This document shows positions 32,670 through 44,704 of a stretch of DNA of 64,000 nt, in pieces. The stretch is taken from NCBI GenBank assembly GCA_012064385.1, contig QRDG01001525.1, positions 1,798,001 through 1,862,000 of the forward strand, written 5' to 3'. Position 1 is the first letter of the stretch. Each line of letters opens with the position of its first letter. A program made the translations under genes and the position numbers. Under the pieces are notes generated by a model. It had not been told where the DNA came from. It worked only from the letters and a program-made list of their open reading frames with translations, and searched no databases. The stretch is from Puccinellia tenuiflora (Eukaryota > Streptophyta > Magnoliopsida > Poales > Poaceae).

Positions 32670-35552
32670 ATGAGAAGAGTCGAGATCATGGGAGCTGCTC
32701 GCCGGGCCATGGAGAAACTCGCTATCGGGCGAGTCTACACAGATGAGCACGGAGAAACTGAGATCGATGACTCTGGTTGGACTCCAGAGATGGAGGAAGT
32801 CGACGAGGGTTATCAGCTTGTCTTTGGAGGAATCAACGTGTTCGTCGGCATGGTTTGCGCATCAGGACTTTGCGCTAACTCGGCGGAATCAGTATCAGAG
32901 CCTACAGTCATCGTCGAGTCCGACGGTGAGGAGTCGGTCGGCACATCAGAAGTCGGCATCATCGCCGAGCCAGAGAAACAACTTGCTGTCAACAATGAAG
33001 AGGAGTCGCTGGCAGAGCCATGTATGGAGCCAGACTACGACGCCGATTCAGAATCTATCTTGCCCTTGTTCGAAGATCGGCTTGGGTATGGTATTGAGGA
33101 GGAAGATTATGCGGAGTCGCCAGTGCGTGCCCGCGTCGTTGGAGTCTACATGTCTGGAAATAGCGGAAATCAGTTTGATCCAGCTTTGCTGACAAGGGAA
33201 ATCAATGCCAATAACGCAGCAGAACGTGCGGCCGAGTTAGCCAGCGCTCGTGCTGCATTAGAGAGGCAATTAGCAGAGATAACAGAAGCAAATCGCAGGT
33301 TAGCAGAAGAGCGGGCCCGGGTCCAAGCTGAGGCCCAGGTAGTGCAGAATCGCCGAGAAGAACTCACCTCAATTCAGCATCGCAGAGCCAGGATTCGCCT
33401 GCGTGATGGAGTCATTGTAAATCCAACTGCTTTGTTCAGCACACCCAATGGTCCAGGCGCAGGAGCCGGGCTAGGAGGTTCATCAGCTGCAGGAGGCGCC
33501 GCAGGGGGAGGAGCAACAGCGCCACCACCACCATCTCCACCACCACCTCCAGAAGGACCCGGCGGCAACGGTACAAACGGACCACCATCTGAAGGAGGAG
33601 TCAGAGGAGGATCAACAGGGGGTATGGGACCTCCACCTGGCAGGTTTCGTACTCCAGAAGGGCATTACTCTAACCCAATGGACAACGTTCATGCGGCAAC
33701 AATGAGACTGGAGAATATCGAGATACCAGAAGGACCAGCGGGACAGGAGACCCGCCGTGCTATTGAGATGCTGAAGACAGCAATGACTCAGCAAGCTCTT
33801 TATCCAGCGTTTCCAGATGCAAGTAGGTTGCACTCGACACCGTTCAACTCTGGCACGAGGAGTCGGCATGACGAGTCTCACCCGGCCAACTCTACAAGCG
33901 CAAGGCGCCGTGAACAAGAGAGGAACTGGGCAAACATACTAACTGCCTCACGAGCTCAAATGGTGGTTGATGAAGCGAGACATCGACGAGAGAGGGAGGC
34001 CACCAGGGCTCGGGAAGCTGAGAGGGACAGAGCCCTAGCTGGTGCAGTTAACCAGCCTCAGCCAACCCGGGTGCACACAGAGGTGACTTTTCCTGGTGCT
34101 TCTCCTTCACTAACAGGACCAGAGTGCCTGTCAGATGCCATCAGGTCCGAGTCCTTTCCCAACGACTTCAAGGAGCCGCGCAAGGTCCCCAATTACGAGC
34201 CCAACATGGACCCGACTTCTTGGTTGGGCACATATGAGATGGCAATGAGTATCCGCAATGCCACAGGTAGTTTGTGCGCCAAGTTCATGTACCTTATGAT
34301 GGAGGGAGCCGCCAAGGTTTGGATGCGTAATTTGCTTCCTAGATCAATCAATTCCTGGGAGCAGCTGAAGGCGGCTTTTATACAGAATTTCCAGGGAACA
34401 TGCAAAAAGCTTAGTACCATAGAGGACTTGGAACGGTGTGTTCAGAGGAAGGGCGAGTCAGCCAGGCATTGGATGAAGCGGGTGTCGGAGATCATCAACT
34501 CGTCGCAAGGACTCCCAACAATTTCAGTGCTAATGGCGATGGAGAGAAATTGCAGCTACAATCCCTTGAGCTGGAAGCTGGGTCGTATGAAGGAGAGCCT
34601 GAATCAAGGTATTCCCCTCACGATCGGCGAAATCATGGCGGGTGCTAATAAACACGCTGCTACAGACAAAACAAAGGATCAGGAGGAAGGGAGTAAAGGA
34701 CATGGTGGCAATGGTCAGAACCAGAATCAAAATCAGAATCAGAACCAGGGAGGTAACAAACGGCCATATGGAGACAGCTCTGACCTGGTAGCTAACACAA
34801 ATACTGGGGTCAGACGCAAGGACAACAATTCTCAAGGATATCAAGGGCGTAGGCCAACCACAGAGGAGGTTTTGGCGAGTCCATGCCCTAAACACGCCAG
34901 AAACAGGAAGTGTGGTCATACCTTGGGACAGTGTGTGGATCTGCAGCGTGGCAGGTTCCCAGGACCAGGCAATAGAGGCAGCAACAACGGAAATAGAGGA
35001 AATAATGGTGATGGAGGACCCGGCAACCACGGTGGAGGAGCCGGCAATAACCCTAACCAACCTCAAGGAGGAGGTAACCAACAGGGCGGGTTCCAGCAGA
35101 ACCCGAAGCAGCTTCATGATGACAATGGGCAGTATTATGTCACAACTCGGCCACAGAACACGAGTCATGGCAATTACCATGTCTTTACAACAAGCACATC
35201 CAAGCGTGCCAAGAAATTGAAAGTCAGAGCTGTTAATGCAGTGGAGCCGGCAATCCCACAGTGGCTCAGGTGGTCAGAGCAAACCATCACATGGAGTCGG
35301 GCAGATCATCCACCAAGAGTCGACGAACCAAGGCAGCTAGCCTTGGTGGTAGCACCTCAAGTTGGGGGCTACACATTGAACAAAGTGCTCATGGATGGTG
35401 GAACCAGTATCAACATCTTATATTATGACACATTCAAGAGGATGCAATTGCAAGATAGGCAGTTAATACCAACTGAGACAGTTTTTCATGGAATCGTACC
35501 AGGGAAGTCAGCCAAGCCTATTGGTAAGATTTATCTTGAGGTTGCTTTGGCA
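32670..35552 (+). pseudogene. Tat-type gag and protease start
   Basis: The frame is open from 32544, but 32544-32669 is LTR, primer site and leader, so the ATG at 32670 (MRRVEIMGAARRAME) is the likely start. Order: acidic N-terminus; a coiled coil rich in Ala/Glu/Arg (about 33220-33370); a Gly/Pro-rich linker (33450-33640); a gag capsid domain with WEQLKAAFIQNFQGTCKKLS and ESARHWMKRVSEI (about 34350-34640); a Gln/Asn repeat (about 34715-34755); and a degenerate Cys/His motif, CPKHARNRKCGHTLGQC (about 34885-34935). The protease start has LMDGGTSINILYYDTF, the DGGTS form used by Tat elements. A one-base shift near 35540 moves pol to another frame. Confidence 0.85.
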
Positions 35553-38203
35553 CAGTGGAGAATTTTCATTCAGAAATTATGCCTTTTGAGGTAGTGGATC
35601 TCAAAAGTCCATACCATGCTCTCTTTGGTCGACCATCATACTTTAAGTTTATGGCCAGACCATGTTATGTTTACTTGAAGCTCAAGATGCCAGGTCCAGC
35701 AGGAGTCATTACAGTTAATGGCAGCAGACAAATGGCATTGGAGTGTGAACTAGGAGATGCAGCTATGGCCGAGACAGCTTGTGCTCAAGAGGAGCTCAAA
35801 TTCTATAAAGCAAATGTGGACCCGGAGGACAACTCAGTTCTCAAGAAGCCGGCCACAGAGGAGAAGATGAAGTTTAAATCAGCTCAGGATACCAAGTTAG
35901 TGGACTTTACCCCAGGCGACTCCTCCAAGCAGTTCGTCATTGGGGCACATCTATCTTACAAATAGGAAAGTGCGCTCGTCGAGTTCATCCGTGAGAATCG
36001 GGACATCTTCGCATGGAAGCCATCTGACATACCAGGTGTCCCAAGAGAACTCGCCGAGCACAGCTTACATGTTAACCCTAATGCAAGACCTGTAAAACAG
36101 GGTCTGCGCAAGTTTCATGATGACAGAAGAAAAGCCATTGGAGAAGAGGTGGCTCGGCTCCTTGCAGCTGAGTTCATCAAGGAAGTCTTTCATCCAGAGT
36201 GGGTGGCCAATCCAGTACTAGTGCCAAAGAAAACAGGAGAGCTGCGAATGTGCATCGACTTCACGGGTCTTAACAAGCATTGCCCTAAGGACCCGTTTGC
36301 TTTGCCTCGTATTGACCAAATCATTGACTCCACAACAGGGTCAGAGTTACTTTGTTTCCTGGATGCATATTCAGGGTACCACCAGATCAGACTCAAGATA
36401 GAGAATGAGTTGAAGACATCTTTCATTACGCCCTTTGGAGCGTTTTGTTATACGACAATGCCTTTTGGCCTCAAGAATGCAGGAGCCACATATCAGAGAT
36501 GTATCCAGAACTGTTTCAAAAAACAGATTGGAAGGAATGTTCATGCTTATGTGGACGATGTAGTCATCAAGTCTCAGAAAGCCGACTCTTTGTTAGTAGA
36601 CCTGACAGAAACCTTTGATAACCTACGCAAGTACAAGATGAAACTCAACCCGACCAAGTGTGTTTTTGGAGTCCCTGCAGGCAAACTCCTAGGCTTCATT
36701 GTTTCAGAGAGAGGCATTGAAGCTAACCCAGAGAAAATCAAGGCTATTGAGAATCTACAGAAGCCGACTTGTCTAAAGGACGTTCAGAAACTCGTTGGTT
36801 GTGTGGCAGCTCTAAGCAGATTCATCTCAAGGCTCAGAGAGAAGGCGGGTCCTCTCTACCGACTCCTGAAGAAGTCAGACAAATTCATATGGGACAAAGA
36901 AGCCGACGATGCTTTTGAGGGCTTAAAGAAAACCCTATCGTCAGCACTAGTACTTGCAGCTCCTACACATAAGGATCCCATGCTATTATATGTGGTTGCC
37001 AATGAAAGGGTTGTCAGCGCAGTAGTAGTTGTGGAGCGTGCAGAGGAAGGCAAAGAGTACCCAGTACAGAGGCCTGTTTACTACATCAGTGAAGTCCTCA
37101 CAGATTCAAAGCAAAGGTACCCTCAATGGCAGAAGTTAGTCTATGGGGTTTTTCTTGCAAGTAGAAAGCTTAAGCATTATTTTCAAGAGCATCCAATCAA
37201 AGTGGTGAGCTCAGCACCGCTAGCTGACATTATACGCAACAGAGATGCAACAGGTCGAGTCGCCAAGTGGGCAATCGAGTTAGGTCCTTACCATATCACA
37301 TATGAGCCTAGGATAGCAATCAAGTCTCAAGCTTTGGTCGACTTCGTCAATGACTGGACAGATTTCACATCCTCGCCAAGCTCACCCTGCACCAAGTATT
37401 GGACAATGCACTTCGACGGGTCAAGACAGCTAGAGGGTTCAGGAGCCGGCATGGTTTTAACTTCACCGAAAGGAGATAAGTTTGCATATGCCCTTCAGTT
37501 GCATTTCGATTGTACAAACAATATGGCAGAGTATGAAGCTTTGCTACACGGCCTGCGTTTGGCCAAGGAGATGAACATAAAGCGTATCAGGTGCTTCGGG
37601 GACTCGGATCTTGTATCTCAGCAAGTATCTGGAACCTGGGACTCGAAGGATGCAAACATGGCGGCTTACAGGAGAGCAGTCGAACAGATAGCCGGGTTCT
37701 TTTCTGGTTATCAAGTGGAGCATATTGACAGACGCAAGAACGAGGCCGCAGATGTGTTATCACGACTCGGCTCTCGACAAGAGAAAGTACCCCCAAACGT
37801 ATTTGTGGATGAACTTCACCACCCATCAGTCAAGTTGCCTTCAGAGGAGGAGTTAGCCATCCCAGACCCAGAGTCGGCACTGGTGGCAGCAGCACGGGTA
37901 ATACCAGCATGGACAGAGCCCTACCTTGCATATCTCCTTAAGGGTGAACTCCCACAGGATGAAGTCAAACAGAGACAGCTCATCAGACGATGCAAGTCCT
38001 ACACAGCCATTAATCGCGAGTTGTACAGAAGGAGTGTCACTGGAGTCTACCAAAGATGTGTGTCTCTAGAAGAAGGCAGGCAAATACTGCAGGTGATTGT
38101 GGTCATCATGCATCCACTAGATTCTTGGTGTCAAAAGCTTTTGGCACGGGTTCTTTTGGTTAACAGCACATCTGGACGCAGAAAATATAGTGCGAGTCTG
38201 TGA
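35553..38203 (+). pseudogene. Tat-type pol: protease end, reverse transcriptase and two RNase H domains
   Basis: 35555-35965 is the protease tail and linker (LFGRPSYFKFMA). An in-frame TAG at 35963-35965 follows LSYK, where relatives have a sense codon. RT runs from about 36200, with MCIDFTGLNKHCPKDPFALPRID, then FLDAYSGYHQI, MPFGLKNAGATYQ and the catalytic YVDD in HAYVDDVVIKSQK (about 36545-36575). The gypsy RNase H is degenerate (about 36960-37320). A second, archaeal-type RNase H follows at about 37400-37780, with MHFDGSRQLEGSGAGMVL, NMAEYEALLHGL, FGDSDLV and RKNEAADVLSRL. The frame is lost near 38090 by a deletion after EEGRQILQ. The double RNase H is the diagnostic feature. Confidence 0.9.
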
Positions 38204-39181
38204 CGGATGCCAAAGGTACGCAAGGCAAACCACGTGCCAGCCCAAGAACTCAGAACTATTCCTATCACTTGGCCGTTTGCAGTTTGGGGGCTTGACATGG
38301 TGGGTCCTTTCTCAAAGTCGCCCTGCCACAAGACCCATCTGCTAGTAGCAGTTGACAAGTTCACCAAGTGGGTGGAAGTCGAACCCGTCAGCAGAGTCGA
38401 CGGAGCATCAACAGTGAGATTTTTCAAGAAGATAGCGACACGCTTCGGATATCCTCACAGCATCATTACAGATAATGGTACCAACTTATCAGTTGGAGAG
38501 ATGGCCAAGTTCTGCGGTGAGAACAACATCAGACTCGACCTAGCCTCAGTGGCACACCCACAGTCCAATGGACAAGCAGAGAGGGTAAATCAGGAGTTGC
38601 TCAAGGGAATAAAACCCAGGCTCCGATTCCCCTTGTTAAGAGCCGCCGGGTGTTGGGTTAAGGAGTTGCCAGCAGTACTTTGGAGTATAAGAACGACTCC
38701 TAACAGATCTACTAGCTTCACACCTTTCTTCATGGTGTATGGAGCAGAAGCCGTCCTACCTAGCGACTTGTTGCATGACTCGCCACGAGTCGCCAATTAT
38801 GTCAAGACAGAGAATGAACTCGCTCGCCAGGACTCGGTGGACGCACTCGAGGAAGCAAGGGAGTTAGCCCTTGAGAGATCAGCGGTTTATCAGCAGGACT
38901 TGTGGCGGTATCACGCACGCAGAATCAAGACTCGGACTTTCCTGGAAGGCGACTTAGTGCTTCGCCTCGTCCAAAGCACGGAAGGGATGCACAAGTTATC
39001 TCCACCATGGGAAGGACCGTTCATCATAAGCAAGAACTTGCACAATGGGTCGTACTATCTAATGGATGTACAAGAGCCGGCAAGTGAAAGTAAAGGAGCT
39101 GACACAACTCATACGCTAGACCCGTATGCAGAGGCAAAGAGGCCATGGAACATAGCTCAGTTACGTCCTTACTATACTTAA
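38060..39181 (+). pseudogene. Tat-type integrase, frameshifted N-terminus
   Basis: The zinc-binding part is broken. After a deletion near 38090 the C-x2-C (CDGCQRYARQ) is readable in another phase at about 38198-38230, and a further one-base shift near 38230 restores the frame. The core domain is intact from about 38270 to 39181: first Asp in GLDMVGPFSK, second in ITDNGTNLS, Glu in GQAERVNQELLKG. The C-terminal region has the LSPPWEGPFIISKNLHNGSYY module, and translation stops at 39181. Confidence 0.87.
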
Positions 39182-39751
39182 ATTGTAATAGTTTCATGAG
39201 TTAAAAGGTAAAGAGCCCAGTGAGCCATGCCTAGATGTAATCAAATTATTATTATGATCAAAGGAAATAAAGCCGGCTTCAGTCAGTATGAGTTCTTTAG
39301 TCGAGTCACCCAGTGAGTGCGCTTTGTTCTTTAAATTTGATCATCAAGGTTCTTGGGGGCTTGCTTTTCAGGAAAAAAGTCAAGCTTAGACCTTTGGACC
39401 TGGCTCAGTAGCCAAATTTTTCCTAATTTTCTCGCTGGTAAGTCAGATGCATCCTGTACAATATGGCTAATCTACAGGCATGACTCGTCTCCGGCTCTTA
39501 TGAATCCTAAAGGACATAAGATGTTGGGAGCTTGTCAGCACAAACTGTAAGAGAAGTCATGCAGGGCCTACTTATTCATCAGTGGATAATTAGATGGGTT
39601 ATAAGAACCACACAATGACTTGTATAGATAAGACATAGCACTGTCACAGTTTAACAAACAAGTCATTACAAGCCGATCGGCAAAATTTCAGAACAGATAA
39701 GTTCAAAAGACCTAAAATTTTTTTGCACCAGTAGTGCAGCATTACAAAAAT
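39182..39751 (+). other. 3' region of Tat-type element, before antisense ORF
   Basis: 570 bp with no supported frame. It contains TTCTTGGGGGCTTGC at about 39349, a weaker relative of the repeated GCTTGGGGGCTAC motif further on. Confidence 0.5.
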
Positions 39752-40528
39752 TTAGAAGTCATTCAAAGGATGATCCTTCAGAGGAGTCGACTTCTCGGTT
39801 GCAGCTAGGGAGTCCTTCTTAGCAGGAGACTTGTCCTTTGCTTGTACATCAGAGGCAGGAGCCGGCTTCATAGGAGGCTTGGTGGCAACTTTCTTTGTTT
39901 GGAAACCAGTGCCTCGAGGACTCCTCATATGTTGAGCCAGCCCTTCTTCTTGAGCACGGGAGTCACCAGAGATAGCTCTTGAAGGAGTGGGCGCAGCAGG
40001 AGTCTTCAATACAGGCTCTGCACCAGTCGATTTACTAAGCACAGGAGCCGCCGGGGTAGAAGAACTCGGCGCAGCAGAAGGAGGGGCACCAGCTGAGTCC
40101 TGTGAGGGACGGCCAAAATTTACAATCGCAGGAGTCTCTGGAGCAACCCTTTTGTTCTCCAAGTCATAATGATGAACCCATACCTCAGGGTCCATCTTGT
40201 TGGCAATCTCACAAGCATAGGGGCGCACCAACTTCTCCTCAGCTTTAAAGTCATCCTGGGTGAATGGAGTACCATCTTCATGCTGCTCTGGTTTTCCCAT
40301 GGTAAGCAATGCCGGCTCCAAGACAGTTGGGTAGTAGCTGTGGGCTAAAGCAAGGATCCTGATGGACGCTCTCCTCAAGGAGGATTGCTTCCAAAGGCGC
40401 ATGTACCCTGGTGCCCTGGACAATTCATCCACCAGACGTTCAGGCTCTTTGGGGCACTTGCCCTTGGCGTTCAAGTATTTCACCACAGCACGAGCCCCCT
40501 CTTGTAGTCCATGGCAGTGATCTAGCAT
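39752..40528 (-). CDS. Antisense ORF of Tat-type element, C-terminal exon-like part (258 aa)
   Basis: An open minus-strand frame of 258 codons, MLDHCHGLQEGARAVVKYLN. The first half (to about residue 130) is well structured, with LSRAPGYMRLWKQSSLRRASI and ALAHSYYPTVLEPALLTMGK. The second half is low-complexity Ala/Pro/Ser/Lys. Position and orientation match the antisense ORF known from Tat elements such as Grande, annotated in databases as a putative gypsy-type transposon protein of unknown role. The frame continues upstream past the first Met (to about 40560), so this is probably the last part of a longer, spliced protein. Expression would need its own minus-strand promoter, which I cannot identify. 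Confidence 0.55.
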   Translation of the reverse strand: MLDHCHGLQEGARAVVKYLNAKGKCPKEPERLVDELSRAPGYMRLWKQSSLRRASIRILALAHSYYPTVLEPALLTMGKPEQHEDGTPFTQDDFKAEEKLVRPYACEIANKMDPEVWVHHYDLENKRVAPETPAIVNFGRPSQDSAGAPPSAAPSSSTPAAPVLSKSTGAEPVLKTPAAPTPSRAISGDSRAQEEGLAQHMRSPRGTGFQTKKVATKPPMKPAPASDVQAKDKSPAKKDSLAATEKSTPLKDHPLNDF

Positions 40529-40925
40529 CTCATGGAGTTGCTTGCTAACAGGCAGCTTAAGTTTTGGGAGTCAGCCCCTGTAGAAGGAAATTAGTGAATA
40601 TCAGTTGAGAAGTACTTCAGAAAAGTGCAAAGAAGGAGTGAGCAAAGACACATACTTACCAAATATGTGTTGACACATTGCTCCAATGCCTTTGCGGCAG
40701 GTGTCATATACTACTTTTAGCTCATTGTGAGCTTTCAATGCAATCTTTTTGGCAGTCTCAGACTCTTTTTTTCACCTGCTCTAGCTGAGAAGGTAGAATC
40801 TTCATATCCTTTTCAAGTTGAAGTGAGTGCTCCTTTTCAGCTTGAGCAGACCTGGTACTAGCAGCTGCCTGGTCCTCTAGCTCCTTCATATCCCTCTTCA
40901 TCTTGGCAATCAGGTTCTGCAGGCA

Positions 40926-41021
40926 CAAGTCAGAAATGATAAGTCAGATATTACAAGTCAGAATTGACAAGTCAGATATTACAAGTCAGAATTCACAAGT
41001 CAGGATCTACAAGTCAAATAG
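40926..41021. repeat. Short tandem repeat of ACAAGTCAGAAT-like units
   Basis: About eight imperfect 10-13 bp units built on CAAGTCAGA(A/T)(A/T)T, inside the antisense region of the Tat-type element. Confidence 0.75.
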
Positions 41022-41030
41022 AGAACTCAT

Positions 41031-41470
41031 GAGCTCCAAGTCGTCACAAGTTAACAACTTGGCGCTTGGGGGCTACTCAGGAGTCAGTTTTTCTTTAAAC
41101 CCAGATGGTATGAGTCCTAGTCAACAAGTCATCAGCTCCAAGTCGTCACAAGTTAACAACTTGGCGCTTGGGGGCTACTCGCAGAGCAGAAATTTTTCTA
41201 CAAGCTAAAGTACCAGTTAACTACATTGATTTGTAGCTCCAAGTCGTCGCAGGCTGACAACTCGGCGCTTGGGGGCTACTCGTGGAAATGTTTTTTGGTC
41301 CAAGAACCCAACAGTCAGTAAATCAACAACCCCGAGTCCTAGTAGAGCTAAGGACTCAGTGCTTGGGGGCTACAGTGTGCAAGTTTTTTCTATAAAGCAA
41401 TTGAGTTCAAGATCAGAGCAAAGCACCTATCTTAGTCACAAGTCACCGCAGACAGGTGCTTGGGGGCTAC
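41031..41470 (+). repeat. Dispersed tandem repeat ending in GCTTGGGGGCTAC
   Basis: The 13-mer occurs identically at 41064, 41166, 41267, 41361 and 41458, spaced about 94-102 bases. The first three units also share AGCTCCAAGTCGTC and the following 30 bases. The motif resembles a polypurine tract. Confidence 0.85.
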
Positions 41471-41482
41471 TGCAATAGGAGG

Positions 41483-41863
41483 CTAACAGAAAGCGTAAAG
41501 AGTAGAAGTCATAGAGCTTACATTATGGATCATCTGAAGAGACCTAAGGACTGCTTGCTCGTCATCCTTTAGCCTGGCTGATTGATCATTTAAGTCGACG
41601 GCCTCTGCCCAAGCTTCAGAGAAAGATAAGTTATCAGCCACTCGAATTCGACTGTAGTCAATAGAGGACTTGGTCGGCTTGTCGTTCGGTTGAGCTATAG
41701 GAGCCGCCTTCGGGGGAGCCGGAGGAGCTTGAGGCACAGCAAAAGGAATCCCAATCCCAGAGGAGGGTTGGAACACCAGTGGAGTCGCCTCCCGAGTCCT
41801 TGAAGGGGACTCAGGAATAGTTGGAGTTGTAGTAGTAACTACGACGCCTGCGGATGCAGGCAT
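41483..41863 (-). pseudogene. Antisense ORF of Tat-type element, upstream part, truncated
   Basis: A minus-strand frame of 126 codons, Pro/Thr/Ala-rich, containing LSFSEAWAEAVDLNDQSARLKDDEQAVLRSL. The ATG at 41863-41861 is supplied by the adjoining gypsy LTR, so it is an accident of the deletion junction at about 41856. The true N-terminus is lost. It may be an upstream exon of the protein whose end is at 39752-40528, with the repeat block between them as intron; that is inference. Confidence 0.4.
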
Positions 41864-44003
41864 ATCAGGAATAACTGGACTTCTATCAGGCTATGCAATT
41901 CTAATAGGAATCGTAAGACACAACAGAACGGAAGTCCTAAAGCATGCAAGACAGGAATAGGCATCACATGAGAAAGTTGGGGAGGGGCTGCTTGCCTGTT
42001 GGCTCAGTAGCCTGGTACTGGGCTAGATCCTCGGAGGTGTCGGGGTACTCGGCAACGTCGTCGTCTACGGGTAACCCCAAAACATAACAAAAGGCAAATC
42101 AATACAAATGCATTCAATCAAGCATGATGACATGACAAATTTAAATATGCAGCAATTTAAGTGCTAAACATTTTATTAGGCAAGTTAAAATTAGGGTTTA
42201 GCAATTTAATAAACAATTAAGGCAATTAGGCATTTTATTAATTCAATTAATTGAATTTCCAAAGAACCCGAAAGTTAATTTGTTTAATTCATGCATGCAA
42301 ATTTAGATTCAAACAGATTGCATTTTTAGCTGTAATTTGATATAAAATTCATAATTTTTGAAGGTGTGGTTCAAAAGTTATGGATTATACAAGTTTTAAT
42401 CTTTAGCAAAAGAATTATTTATTTAGGCCATTTTAATTAACTCTAAAAATCAAACAAAATTTATATTTGAACAGATTACATTTTTCTGATTTCAAAACAT
42501 ATTTTTATTGTAATTTTTGAATTCGAAAAGGCCAAAAATTAAATATGTGAAAAACAGGACAGAATAAATAGTTAGGGACCTAGTTGCAAAAGAATTTAAA
42601 AAACTGGGGTTTTCTGCAAATTCGTCAGATCTGGATCTAGATCTGGAACTTTTCTCACCGGGGTGGTTTCTACCCATCAATATGACATATGGGACCCAGC
42701 GGCCCACTTGTCAGTGACCTACCGAAGGGGGAAAAAAGGGGGTTTTAATTCGCTCCCGTGGGGATCGAACTCGGGATCTACTCGGTGGGCGAAGGATCAG
42801 GAACCAGTTGGGCTGCTAAGTGTTTGTGATAGGATCTGCTTCTGTTGGAATAAGACATATGTGTTCCGGTTAACTGAAACAGAGACAGTAATTTCAGTCA
42901 GATAGCAGGGTGGCGACGGTGAGGAACAGATCGTCGTCGACCAGCAAGTGGAGGCGCTGCGTATGTGGAGGTGCGTGTGCGGTGTGCGTGTTGGATCTGA
43001 TGCGTGGCGTGCAGGCTTCGTGCATGGGATCGTCAGAGGGGACAGCACGAGCTCGTGGTCGAGCTGCCCGTGCTCGACATGGCGGTGACCTTCTACGGCT
43101 AAACGGAGACGACATCGCACGACGGCGACGTCCAGAGCAAGGGAGAGGCGAAAAGGGTTGTGCCCGAGGGCGGCGGCTCACCCAGAGAACGGAGGGAGGT
43201 AGATCGGCGTGGAGGAGAAGGACGTCGACGCGCTGCTTTGGGTAGATGCCGGTGCCGAGGAAGAAGAGGGGAAGTCGTGGCCGACCCTGGTGTTGACGAT
43301 CCGCTCCAGCTCGTGCTCTGGCGTGTAGACGACGTCGTAGACGCGCTCCTCCTCCTCTGCTAACCTGGCGCGGGCGCCTCCATGTCCGGCTCCTCCGTGT
43401 GCTTCTCCGGCTAGTGGGTGGTGTTGTTCGGGACAGAGAAGGGAAGAAGAGGGGTGACGGCGGAGAGGAAATAGGGCTAGGGTTTGGTGGGGGGAGAGGC
43501 ACCCGGTGGTGCTGCTTTATAGGGGAGGAGCGGGCAGGTGAGGTGCGGCCAGTGGTGGCGAGCGGCGTCGGAAAAGGCATCGGGGTCGATGGTGCTTAAA
43601 GGTGGAGGACGATGTCGGGCTGGGAAAGAAGGTGGGCCGGCTGATGGGCTGGTCCGTGACAGAAAAGAGAGGAGAGAAAAGAGAGGGAAAGAGAGGGAGA
43701 GCTGGGCTTCGGCCCAGTTCTAGGTTTTTCTGTTTTTCTCTTTTTTCCAGAATTTAGAAGAGAGAAAGAAAAAGAGAAAACAAAATAAAACTAGGGTTTT
43801 GTTTTTCCTCAAAAACATTTTATTAATTTGCCAATTCAAAAATCATTTTGATTTGCTTGTCCAAAAATAAAATTAGTTTTATTTGTTTATTTTAATTTTG
43901 TAAAACCACAAAAGTGCAACAAACAAAGATGATGCCATGATGATGCAACAATTAAAATCACAAACAAAATAAAATAAAAGGGGATTATTTTTGGGATGTT
44001 ACA
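41856..44003 (-). repeat. 3' LTR of Tekay-like element, truncated
   Basis: It aligns with 46128-48314 throughout. It has a TATA box on the minus strand (CCTATAAAG at 43523-43515) followed by a GC-rich R/U5 part. Frames in that part (for example 43580-42894) are Arg/Pro-rich and composition-driven. Confidence 0.9.
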
Positions 44004-44704
44004 ACTCGCCACCCCTCGAAGGAATCGCGCCCCGAGATTCCAAAAAGAAAAGAAAAGGTCGGGATAGTCGGATCGAAGATGATCTTCGTGTCCGAGATCA
44101 TGAGATTGTTGCAATAGTTCTTGTAAGGTTGTTTGGAGGTAGGAGAAGTGCCTGGTTGAAGGTCGATGAAAAATTCAACAGCTCTGTCAGGTGGCATACC
44201 TGGGAGCTCCTCCGAAAAAACACCAGGAAAGTCACAGACCACTGAAAGACTTGAATGGCTTGGAGAGGGTCGACATTTAGAGTAAACAGGTGGATAGAAG
44301 GGACAAAAGGTTGACTATGCACCGGTTCAAAAGGAGCACAAATTAGCATAAGACTAATAAGTGTGTGAAGGGTAGTGGATTTGTATATGCAAGAAAGGTT
44401 CAACACAAAGGCGAAGTGACCGAAGCAACATTTTTTTCCACCATAAGAACAGGTCCAACCTAAGGTACTACGGAAAGCCCCGAACACGTGAAACCCTAAT
44501 TTTGAAAATTTTAGGAAAGGAGAGAAAAACTCGTTTCACTTCCTTACCGGAAAAGAGGGAGGGTGGGTGGGGAAAGAAATAAAGAGAACAGAGTTCCTAC
44601 TCTCGCGTATAATTTTTCCTGAATAGCTACTAAAATAATTTCTAGACTCAACTACGACCAGTAGAAAAAGGCTCCTAAAGGCGGTCCATGCTCTGATACC
44701 AATT
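44004..44704 (-). pseudogene. Remnant internal region with reverse transcriptase fragment
   Basis: On the minus strand about 44242-44110 encodes VCDFPGVFSEELPGMPPDRA and DLQPGTSPTSKQPYK. This is the conserved entry to RT in Tekay/chromovirus-type elements. It is followed at once by the 3' untranslated end, an imperfect hairpin (GAATCTCG GGG CGCGATTC, 44040-44022) and a G-rich tract before the LTR. Everything else of gag and pol is gone. The primer site, minus-strand TGGTATCAGAGC, is at 44701-44690. Confidence 0.75.
44690..44701 (-). promoter_or_regulatory. Primer binding site of Tekay-like element
   Basis: Plus strand GCTCTGATACCA. The minus strand is complementary to initiator tRNA-Met. It lies three bases from the LTR end at 44705. 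Confidence 0.87.

Larger units (their letters stand above)
32097..41855 (+). mobile_element. Tat-type Ty3/gypsy retrotransposon, 3' end lost
   Basis: 5' LTR 32097-32644, primer site, gag, protease, RT, RNase H, a second RNase H, integrase, then a 3' region with antisense ORFs. The second RNase H domain and the antisense ORF between pol and the 3' LTR are hallmarks of the Tat lineage (RIRE2/Grande-like). The 3' LTR is missing because the element is fused at about 41856 to the LTR of the next element. Frameshifts and a nonsense codon show that it is dead. Confidence 0.9.

Noticed and set aside
40926..41470. CRISPR-like array of regularly spaced repeats
   Set aside because: Plant retrotransposon context, unequal spacers that are themselves similar, no cas genes.
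42894..43580. 228-codon minus-strand frame and several plus-strand frames in the Tekay-like LTR
   Set aside because: Arg/Pro-rich, composition-driven, and not preserved in the other LTR (47096-47748 is differently broken).
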